Under the pieces are notes generated by a model, which saw only the letters and a program-made list of their open reading frames with translations, was not told the DNA's origin and did not search any database. Made by a program: the position numbers and the translations under genes. Below are positions 43,415 to 50,452 of a stretch of DNA of 64,000 bases, in pieces; position 1 is the first letter of the stretch; each line of letters begins with the position of its first letter. This stretch comes from JAEXNA01 sp041676625 (GTDB taxonomy: Bacteria; Vulcanimicrobiota; Xenobia; Xenobiales; JADMJV01). Location: assembly GCA_041676625.1 (NCBI GenBank), contig JBAYRN010000014.1:1-64000 (forward strand), read 5' to 3'.

Positions 43415-45799
43415 TTGAAGCCCCACTCTCTCTTCATAGGAAGCACCCCCCTCGACCCGAGTCGAGTTAATCGGGGATTCGTGGAGAGCACCAAAGGCGC
43501 CGTTGAGGGTTCTAAGACGCGCAAAGGACGCAAGGCCGCCACCGAAATCCTGGATAGCTGGAGCGAAAAACAGCCACTGACAGCCGATGAATTCAAAGCC
43601 CTTGACACCTACGTGGCCTCGGTCCAATCCAAGTATAGAAATCTGGAAGCTGAATGGTGGAAAGCCCACAAGTCCAATCCCGAATCTGCCGAAAAAAAGA
43701 AGCTTGAAGAAAGAATGGGCGTGGAAGGTGAGGTCCTTCTCCATCACGACAAGCTGACCACCGAAATCAGGGAGGCCAACGCCCGGGCAGCCGTGCAGGC
43801 CATGGCGGGCACCTTATCGGGTATCCCCGGACTGGTGGCAGCCTACTCCGCTTACGCCAACGGCAAGAACTGGAGTGGCCCCCAGACCAGAGACACCGAA
43901 GCGGTCTTACAAGAGGTCAAAGCCCTGGAGAGCAGCCAGTCCGAGATGGTGACCACCGGCAACGCCGTGGAACAGGTCCACCGCGAAAAGCTCTGGAAAA
44001 AAATGCATTCCATGTTGGATGAATCGATCGAAAAAGCAGCCTCCGGCAATCCCGTGGAACTGGACATTCAACTCTATGAGTTGACCTCGTTCGAAATGAT
44101 CAAGAAGATCGCCGAGTCCGGCCTGGCGGGCAACAAGGTCCGCCTCAACCTGGATGCCGGACGGCTCAGCTTTCCGTCTCGAGATTCCGAAGGAGACAAC
44201 TACTTCTCCCTGGACGCCATCCCGGACAAGCTCCGAACCATCATCCAGTTGGCCACCCTTCCGGAGGCTGACATCGGTGTCTCTCTGTTTCCGCAAAAGA
44301 AGCTCCTGAACAGCCCAACCGACCTGATGCACCGCAAGGTGATCAGGCTGGCCGATAAAGTGCTGGTCAGCGGTATGAACGCCAATCTGGGTTCGGGGGA
44401 GAATATCGATTCAGGGTACGTGGTGGAGGGCCCGGCCGCCGCCAAGCTCTCGGAAAACCTGATCCGAGACATTCAGGACTCCCGAGGTGCCACCTTGCAA
44501 GACATCTGGGGTGAAGAGCACATCGCAAAGTTCGATGAAACCAACCTGCGCCTGGGCAAGAGAGGCTTTCTATCCCTGCTGGACGCCATCGGGGGCCCCG
44601 GCGAACCTGGCACCAAACTCCCTAAAATTGAGACCGTCGAGCAACTTGAGAGCATGGCTGAAAAGTCCGGGGTCAACTTTTCCGAGCTGGTCAAGACCGA
44701 CAATTACGAAAAAGAAGTCACCCGGATGTTGGACGGTCGCTACCATCTGCAACTCACCCCCAAAGGGAAGAAGCTATTGACCGGTCTTGTCCAACGGGCC
44801 ATCGAGGTCACCACCGATCCCGAGAATCTGGACCGCCTGGACGACATGGTTGCGGCCTCAGCCGCTCAGGTGGGCTCCACCAGGGTCGACATCGCGGACT
44901 CCCCGGTGGAACGCGAAGCGCTGATCCTCTCGGCCATTCATCAAGCCGAAGAGTTCACTTATCTGCCCGGCTTTGTCATCACTAAAGCCGTGGCTGCCGC
45001 TCTGGTGGCCCGACGCGACCAGCTTCAAGAGCAAGGAAAGCAGCTGGACGTCCGGGTGGTGGCCGACTCCGGGCTCTACCCCCACGGCGGAACCCCCAAT
45101 AGCTACGGTGTAAAGTATCTGGAGGACCACGGTATTCAGCCTCGTTGGTCCAAACTCGAGCGCTCCTGCGATCACGACCGCAAGATCCACGCCAAGCAGC
45201 TCATCACTGAAAAGGGTGAAATTACCGGCAGCACCAACTTCAGCACTCAGGGCTTACGAGAGAACTGGGAGACTTCGGCCCTGATCCATTTCGCCCCTGA
45301 AGATGAAATTTCACAGAAAGCGAAATCCGAGAGCGTCCAGCAGTTCCAGGAACTTTGGGATAGCGCCTTCGAACTTAATAGTCGGGATCACGCCGCTTTT
45401 CTTAATCGGGAAAAGGAGGGCCCCGGCAAAGACTGGTTCATCGAAACCGATCGCGACCGCTCGATCAAATACGCCCTGCGGCTCCTCGGAAACTACGAGC
45501 GAGAAACCGGTAAATTGCATATGGAACTGGCCAAGGTTCATCCCGAGATCGTCGAGCGCCGGGAGCAAATGGTGGAAAACGGCTATTCCTACGGCGATGC
45601 GACCTTTGCTGCAACCCGAGAAGTGGTTGGAACAGACCAATACGGGACCCTCCTGGATAGCCTGGGCACCAACGACACCCTCAACGATTTAAAATCGCAA
45701 GTAGAGGCCCACAAATCAGGGGTCGAGATCGAAGGTCCTCCGGAAGAATCAGAGACAGCTTCCGAAGAGATGGAACTTCCCCTCGAGCTGTTTTTTTAA
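43415..45799 (+). CDS. phospholipase D-superfamily protein with two HKD motifs
   Basis: A 794-residue protein with no signal peptide. Residues 1-150 are charged and helical. The first PLD half has a degenerate catalytic motif near residue 310 (MHRKVIRLADKVLVSGMNAN). The second half has the canonical IHAKQLITEKGEITGSTNFS near residue 590 plus RKIHAK. A helical insertion of roughly 150 residues separates the halves, and a charged acidic tail ends the protein. PLD enzymes cleave phosphodiesters in lipids or nucleic acids through paired HKD motifs. The TTG start at 43415 is the only early start. Its size and helical additions are unusual, and an effector or toxin role is possible. Confidence 0.75.
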   Translation: MKPHSLFIGSTPLDPSRVNRGFVESTKGAVEGSKTRKGRKAATEILDSWSEKQPLTADEFKALDTYVASVQSKYRNLEAEWWKAHKSNPESAEKKKLEERMGVEGEVLLHHDKLTTEIREANARAAVQAMAGTLSGIPGLVAAYSAYANGKNWSGPQTRDTEAVLQEVKALESSQSEMVTTGNAVEQVHREKLWKKMHSMLDESIEKAASGNPVELDIQLYELTSFEMIKKIAESGLAGNKVRLNLDAGRLSFPSRDSEGDNYFSLDAIPDKLRTIIQLATLPEADIGVSLFPQKKLLNSPTDLMHRKVIRLADKVLVSGMNANLGSGENIDSGYVVEGPAAAKLSENLIRDIQDSRGATLQDIWGEEHIAKFDETNLRLGKRGFLSLLDAIGGPGEPGTKLPKIETVEQLESMAEKSGVNFSELVKTDNYEKEVTRMLDGRYHLQLTPKGKKLLTGLVQRAIEVTTDPENLDRLDDMVAASAAQVGSTRVDIADSPVEREALILSAIHQAEEFTYLPGFVITKAVAAALVARRDQLQEQGKQLDVRVVADSGLYPHGGTPNSYGVKYLEDHGIQPRWSKLERSCDHDRKIHAKQLITEKGEITGSTNFSTQGLRENWETSALIHFAPEDEISQKAKSESVQQFQELWDSAFELNSRDHAAFLNREKEGPGKDWFIETDRDRSIKYALRLLGNYERETGKLHMELAKVHPEIVERREQMVENGYSYGDATFAATREVVGTDQYGTLLDSLGTNDTLNDLKSQVEAHKSGVEIEGPPEESETASEEMELPLELFF

Positions 45800-45862
45800 G
45801 GCCCCTGCAAAGGGAACCGGACTTTCGGGGTGTAAAACTACCGGCACGATAGGAGAGTTGTA

Positions 45863-46255
45863 ATGCGTTTTTTCTTGATTCTCGTTAGCCTGTTGGCCCT
45901 GACCTTCCCCGCCCTCGCCAATCCGGACGTTCTGCCTTTTCCAGTTAAGCTAGGAGACCAATCGGCCGCTATGACCGAGTCTTCCATCATCTACGCGGTG
46001 GTAGCAAAACCGGTGGCTGCGGGCACCGCCATGTCGGTCAAAGAGGTAGAGGGCCAGATCATCGTCAACGTTTTTCCCGCGGACGACAAGGGCACGGTTC
46101 AAAACGGAGTGCAACCTTTCATCATGCTTTTTGACGCTTCCACCTCTAAATCACTGAGCGACAACATGCAGGGCAAGCAACTGCCCGGCGGCTGGTATCT
46201 GGCGAACGTAGTGGGCGGAGGAAAAACCTCCCGCATACTCTTCCAGGTGAAGTGA
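45863..46255 (+). CDS. small exported hypothetical protein
   Basis: A 130-residue protein with a signal peptide (FFLILVSLLALTFPALA). The mature domain of about 110 residues is beta-rich and has no recognised motif (AVVAKPVAAGTAMSVKEVEG near 45, ending GGWYLANVVGGGKTSRILFQ). AGGAGA eight bases before the ATG is a good ribosome site. It lies between the PLD-like and kinase genes on the same strand, with 63 and 67 bases on either side. Function unknown. Confidence 0.6.
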   Translation: MRFFLILVSLLALTFPALANPDVLPFPVKLGDQSAAMTESSIIYAVVAKPVAAGTAMSVKEVEGQIIVNVFPADDKGTVQNGVQPFIMLFDASTSKSLSDNMQGKQLPGGWYLANVVGGGKTSRILFQVK

Positions 46256-46322
46256 ACCTGCAACCTCCCTTATCCAAACAGGTTTAAGAACAAACTGTGT
46301 CCAATGTTGGTTAAGGAGCGTT

Positions 46323-47609
46323 ATGTCCACAACACGTACAATCAATAAAATGCCCACCGACAACTTCTCGCCCCAACATTGGGTGGCTGCTATCGCTGGG
46401 ATATTGCTCTTTTTCTGGCTGTTTAGCAGCGTTCTCGGGTTCTTAATGATGTTCGTGGTCGCCTTTGCCATCGGTTTTGCGGCGAACTACATTCTCCCCA
46501 CCAAAGTCCCTTACGGTCATCTCGGTTCCACGGGAGTGGGACTCGCCGGGGCGTGGCTGGGAGGTAAACTCCTTGGAGACTGGGGCCCGAACCTATGGGG
46601 GCTTCCGATCCTCCCGGGGATCGCCGGAGCTCTAGTGGTTACGGGGCTGGTACAATGGAAGCTCAATTCCGATCGGGCCAAGAATCTGGAAACCATCAAA
46701 GCCGAAGCCGACCCCACCGACCCTTTTTTAATGAAGGAACTCGATGGGTACATCCTCTCCCAGCCTCTCGGCTCCGGAGCCAACTCCAGAGTGTATCTGG
46801 GAGTGCCCGCCGATAGTCTGGATCGGGAAAAGGCTGTCGCCTGCAAAATCCTCAACGAGGAAGCCACCAAGGGTAAGGACGCTCTGGCCCGCTACGGTCG
46901 AGAAATCCGAATCGCCCACAAACTCAACCACCCCGGGATAGTGCAGATGTACAGTTGGGGCGAGCAGGGCAAATTGCTCTTCATTATCATGGAATACGTG
47001 CAGGGTGGAACCCTCTCCGAGCTGGTCAAGGCAGACATGCCGCTGAAGCAGGTTCGAGACTATATGGGGCAACTGGCCTCGGCTCTGCTGCACGCCCACG
47101 AGCACGACATCGTGCACCGGGATATCAAGCCGGCCAACGTCTTGATGTCTAAAGGGATGTGTAAGATCAGCGACTTCGGCCTGGGACGGGCCATCGCCGA
47201 TGACATTTCTCTAACCAAAGAGGGCACCGTGCTGGGAACCCCCGCCTACATCGCGCCCGAACAAATACAGGGAAAGAAGCCTTCAGCCTCCTGCGATCAG
47301 TACGCCCTGGGTGTGCTGTTTTATGAACTCCTCACCGGGCAGCGACCGTTCCTCTCCACGGACTCGGTGGCCCTGCTCATGATGCAGCTCCAGGAAAAAC
47401 CGAAAGATCCCCGGACCATCCGGGCCGAAATTCCCGAAAAAATGGCGCACATGGTCCTGCGAATGATGGAAAAGGATCCCGCCATGCGGTTCCCGAGCCT
47501 GCAGGACGTGCTCAACACTCTTCAAGACATCGATGAAGAGCAGGACGTCAGCGACCTGGAAAAACGCGTCGCCGCTGAAGCCGCTGCCGAAGCAGCAGCC
47601 TACGATTAG
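46323..47609 (+). CDS. Ser/Thr protein kinase with N-terminal YeaQ/GlsB-like membrane domain
   Basis: A 428-residue kinase. Residues 18-115 hold three or four membrane helices with the glycine-rich pattern of the YeaQ/YmgE/GlsB family (VAFAIGFAANYILPTKVPYG, then GLAGAWLGGKLLG and GIAGALVV). A Hanks-type kinase domain follows from about residue 140: LGSGANSRVYLG, VACKIL, HRDIKPANVLM, DFGLG and GTPAYIAPEQIQG. A Glu/Ala-rich tail closes it. All catalytic residues are present. Bacterial receptor kinases usually have the kinase domain first, so this order is unusual. AAGGAG lies six bases before the ATG. The FHA-cyclase at 11.5 kb could bind its products. Confidence 0.87.
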   Translation: MSTTRTINKMPTDNFSPQHWVAAIAGILLFFWLFSSVLGFLMMFVVAFAIGFAANYILPTKVPYGHLGSTGVGLAGAWLGGKLLGDWGPNLWGLPILPGIAGALVVTGLVQWKLNSDRAKNLETIKAEADPTDPFLMKELDGYILSQPLGSGANSRVYLGVPADSLDREKAVACKILNEEATKGKDALARYGREIRIAHKLNHPGIVQMYSWGEQGKLLFIIMEYVQGGTLSELVKADMPLKQVRDYMGQLASALLHAHEHDIVHRDIKPANVLMSKGMCKISDFGLGRAIADDISLTKEGTVLGTPAYIAPEQIQGKKPSASCDQYALGVLFYELLTGQRPFLSTDSVALLMMQLQEKPKDPRTIRAEIPEKMAHMVLRMMEKDPAMRFPSLQDVLNTLQDIDEEQDVSDLEKRVAAEAAAEAAAYD

Positions 47610-48487
47610 TCCTTGATTTCAATGTCAGCGATGATCGGCAGATGATCGCTCGCGGCTGAAGAGACCCAACGGGTGTCGGAATCGATGGACTGCTCGAAGC
47701 GCAGCGGGGCGTGGCGGGTCACCTGATCATCAAACCTCTGGGGATAGATGATGTGGTCAAACTGCTCGGGGGGAAATCGCGTGTGATTGGGGTTGGCGGG
47801 CCAGGTGTTGCGGTCACCGGCAGCCAGATGATCCAGACTGTCCACCCACTTCTCGGCTCCCGGACTGGTCCCGTTGAGGATAACCTGCACCGGCGCATCG
47901 TCGGTGTTGTCGTTGAAATCTCCCGTCACCACGAACATGCGATTGGGGAACTCCGCCATCTCTTGTTCAACAATATTACGAGTCGCGGTGCCTTCCGAAA
48001 GTCGGCGAACATCAGAATCCACCTCTCCGGGATCGGCCGGGCGACGGGACTTGAAGTGGGAATTGTAGACCGTCAATTCCGCTTCGGGGTCGTTGTCGGT
48101 GTTGATATCGACCCGCAGTAGATCACGGCTGAACTGTCCGGTTCCGCTCCCATCTACGAAGGGAAACTCGTGGTCGGCGTGGTTCTCCACCAGGGTGAAA
48201 GGGTATTTCGAAATGATGCCCACTCGGATGCCCCGCTCGTCATTGCCTTTGGTCCAGGCCACGTGGGGGTATTTTTCAGCCAACCCGCGACGACTCAAAA
48301 GGTCCTTTTCCAGGGTTTCCTGAGACGACAACTCTTGGAAGGAAACCACGTCGGCTTCCATTCTCTCCAGGCTCTCGGCCAGGGCAGCCAGCGATCTCTC
48401 TGACTTTGGACGAGTGTGACTTCCGCTGTCGATGTCTCGATCCATAAAGAGGTTCTTTACGTTGTAGCTGGCTACTCTGATATTCAT
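47606..48487 (-). CDS. endonuclease/exonuclease/phosphatase family protein
   Basis: A 293-residue protein of the EEP (exonuclease III/DNase I/inositol phosphatase) superfamily. VASYNVKNLFMD near the N-terminus, VVSFQELSSQE (metal Glu), LTVYNSHFKSR, VVTGDFNDNTDD near 195 and a terminal SSAASDHLPIIADI give the full catalytic set (Asn, Glu, His, Asp-x-Asn, Asp-His). With no signal peptide it is probably cytoplasmic and cleaves phosphodiester or phosphomonoester bonds; the substrate is unknown. It overlaps the kinase tail by four bases, tail to tail. Confidence 0.85.
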   Translation of the reverse strand: MNIRVASYNVKNLFMDRDIDSGSHTRPKSERSLAALAESLERMEADVVSFQELSSQETLEKDLLSRRGLAEKYPHVAWTKGNDERGIRVGIISKYPFTLVENHADHEFPFVDGSGTGQFSRDLLRVDINTDNDPEAELTVYNSHFKSRRPADPGEVDSDVRRLSEGTATRNIVEQEMAEFPNRMFVVTGDFNDNTDDAPVQVILNGTSPGAEKWVDSLDHLAAGDRNTWPANPNHTRFPPEQFDHIIYPQRFDDQVTRHAPLRFEQSIDSDTRWVSSAASDHLPIIADIEIKD

Positions 48488-48620
48488 ATCTGTATGTGTA
48501 CCTTCCGATGCTATGAGCTATCTCAATACTATCTCAGGTCATTCGTACAAAGTATCACAAAATTGTAAACGCCTCCTCAGCCTGGGGGTTTTCCCTTACC
48601 TTTCAAGAATACTCCAAAGA

Positions 48621-49109
48621 ATGAAGAACCGAAAAAGAGAAATCCTGGTCCTGGTCCTGGTGGTGTCTATCTGTGCGGTTCTGTTCGCAGACAAACTCTT
48701 CCAACCCGGAGTCACCTTCAATCCCGATCAGTTGATCATCGAAACCCGATATAGCCAGCGCAAAGCCGATACCATCTGGCTTAAGCGAGGAGAGGATCGA
48801 TTGGTGGAGTTGCCACGCTCCTTTGTCTGGAATTCCGGAGGTAAGCTCCGGGAGGTCTTACCGCTCCTCGGGAAGCCGAAATACACAGCCGAATTCGTGG
48901 GAGACACCCTTTATATCTGGGAATGCTCCGTGCGATACGATTGGGACTACCAACTGGAGCACCCGGGCCGATACCTGGCTCTGGGATCGATCCACGGTGG
49001 AGTCATCAGTTCGGCTTCGAGCTACCCTGAACTCCCCATCAATGCTGTTCCCATCACCGACGAACAGCTCAAGCAGCTGGAAGCAGAGGATCGCCAGGAG
49101 GATTGGTGA
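48621..49109 (+). CDS. membrane-anchored hypothetical protein
   Basis: A 162-residue protein with a single signal anchor (REILVLVLVVSICAVLFADK) and an extracytoplasmic beta-rich domain without a known motif (SVRYDWDYQLEHPGRYLALG). The ATG at 48621 puts the anchor at the N-terminus; the open frame from 48513 adds an unlikely leader. The stop is embedded in the GTGA overlap with the LOG-family gene, so the two are translationally coupled. Function unknown. Confidence 0.6.
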   Translation: MKNRKREILVLVLVVSICAVLFADKLFQPGVTFNPDQLIIETRYSQRKADTIWLKRGEDRLVELPRSFVWNSGGKLREVLPLLGKPKYTAEFVGDTLYIWECSVRYDWDYQLEHPGRYLALGSIHGGVISSASSYPELPINAVPITDEQLKQLEAEDRQEDW

Positions 49110-49639
49110 TCGCTGTTTTCGGGTCGGGCACCACCGCAGCCCCCCACGCCCGGGCGGCCGGTAGAGCCATCGCCAGCCGGGGCCACGACCTTTTGACCGG
49201 AGGTGGCGGAGGCTGTATGCAGGCTGCCCTGGAAGGCTTCTTGGAAGTGGGAGACCGGACGGGCCAAAGCCATGCCATTCTTCCCCGTCACCAATATCAA
49301 CCGAGCGGTTACGACCAGGTGGTACGAACCTGCTTCGACGCCCCCAAAGACATGGGGGCAACCCCCTACTCGCGCAACTTGGTCAATGTGGCCTTTTGCC
49401 ACGGCTGTATCTTCGTGAGCGATACCCTCGGGACCCTCACCGAAGTGGTCTGGATGCATCGACTGGGCAAGCCGGCAGCCTTCTTTGGGCCCGCCGCAAC
49501 CTGGCTCCGAGCGGAGGCGCTTCTGCGGGAGAAGCAAGCCTGTCATGATGTGGTCGTTGCTACCCCCACGACAAATTTGCAGCCCGAAGCGATGGCTCTT
49601 CTGGACCGCCTGATCCGGCGGGTGACCCCTAAAAAGTAG
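49106..49639 (+). CDS. LOG-family (lysine decarboxylase-like) protein
   Basis: A 177-residue Rossmann protein of the LOG/TIGR00725-like family: VIAVFGSGTTAAPHARAAG, then HDLLTGGGGGCMQAALEG and the loop FVSDTLGTLTEVVWM, which replaces the canonical PGGxGTxxE. Classical LOG enzymes release cytokinin-type bases from nucleotides; this variant lacks the double-glycine loop, so activity on that substrate is uncertain. AGGAG lies six bases before the GTG at 49106, which overlaps the preceding stop as GTGA; a TTG three bases earlier is less well placed. Confidence 0.75.
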   Translation: MIAVFGSGTTAAPHARAAGRAIASRGHDLLTGGGGGCMQAALEGFLEVGDRTGQSHAILPRHQYQPSGYDQVVRTCFDAPKDMGATPYSRNLVNVAFCHGCIFVSDTLGTLTEVVWMHRLGKPAAFFGPAATWLRAEALLREKQACHDVVVATPTTNLQPEAMALLDRLIRRVTPKK

Positions 49640-49726
49640 GGCAGATTCGTTTAACCTCGAAGTCTGGTCGATGGCTAATAAGGATCTAGTCGGCAAATCT
49701 TCGTTGAAAGAGCTTGCGGGCTCTTA

Positions 49727-50449
49727 ATGATACAGTGCGACCGACAGCAGATCGGCGCCGTCCCTTTATTAATTTTGCGCAACGGCCCGGTGACCAGAGG
49801 CACGGTCCTGGTTTACCACGGGCTCCTGGCTAGCAAAGAGACCCAGGAAAAAGAACTTAAGAGCTTAGCCGATCACGGATTTTTGGCGGTGGGGGTCGAC
49901 GCGGTCGGCCACGGAGAAAGGAAATACCCGGATCTCGAACGGCGGATAAACTCCAATGAATCTCACGTTCAGCTCCTGGAAATGGTCCGGTCCAGCGTCA
50001 TCGAGATCCCCACTCTTATTCGAGAACTCAAGGAACGTTATCCAACTCCTGGATCCTTCGGTCTGACCGGAATATCCATGGGTGGCTACATCGCCTTTTC
50101 AGCGGCCGCTATCTGCGAAGATCTGCGCGCGGTGGTGCCCATTCTCGGCTCCCCTGACTGGTCGGCTTGCTCCTCCACTCCCCTCCCCGGCCCCTGGCAG
50201 CAAGCCAGTCCCCATCACCACCCGGAGCGCATGTATCCCAAAGCCCTGCTGGTGCAAAACGCCGGCCAGGACGAGAGGGTGCCACCCCAACCGTCCAGAG
50301 ATTTCGTGGAGAGGGCCAGGTCTCACTACCGAGACTGCCCTGAACGCGTCCAGCACTTTGAGTATCCCGATTCCGGGCACTTCATGAAAGAGTCCGACTG
50401 GAGAGTCCTGTGGGCACGCACGGTGGAGTGGTTTCGGAAGTACCTGTGA
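49727..50449 (+). CDS. alpha/beta hydrolase (dienelactone-hydrolase-like esterase)
   Basis: A 240-residue cytoplasmic hydrolase. VLVYHGLLASKETQEKE holds the oxyanion-side HG motif, the nucleophile is in FGLTGISMGGYIAFSAAA near residue 118, the acid is in QNAGQDERVPPQPS near 185 and the histidine is in YPDSGHFMKESD near 222. The triad is complete. It resembles YitV/YtmA-like peptidase-esterases. The substrate is unknown. It starts at ATG 49727, 87 bases after the LOG-family gene, and converges closely with the Ca2+ ATPase gene. Confidence 0.8.
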   Translation: MIQCDRQQIGAVPLLILRNGPVTRGTVLVYHGLLASKETQEKELKSLADHGFLAVGVDAVGHGERKYPDLERRINSNESHVQLLEMVRSSVIEIPTLIRELKERYPTPGSFGLTGISMGGYIAFSAAAICEDLRAVVPILGSPDWSACSSTPLPGPWQQASPHHHPERMYPKALLVQNAGQDERVPPQPSRDFVERARSHYRDCPERVQHFEYPDSGHFMKESDWRVLWARTVEWFRKYL

Positions 50450-50452
50450 TGC

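Noticed and set aside
45800..45862. CCCC-AAAG / CTTT-GGGG inverted repeat after the PLD gene as a terminator
   Set aside because: Stem interrupted and no T run follows.
46255..46284. AACCTG / CAGGTT inverted repeat between the small exported protein and the kinase
   Set aside because: Only six pairs with an 18-base loop and no T run; too weak to call.
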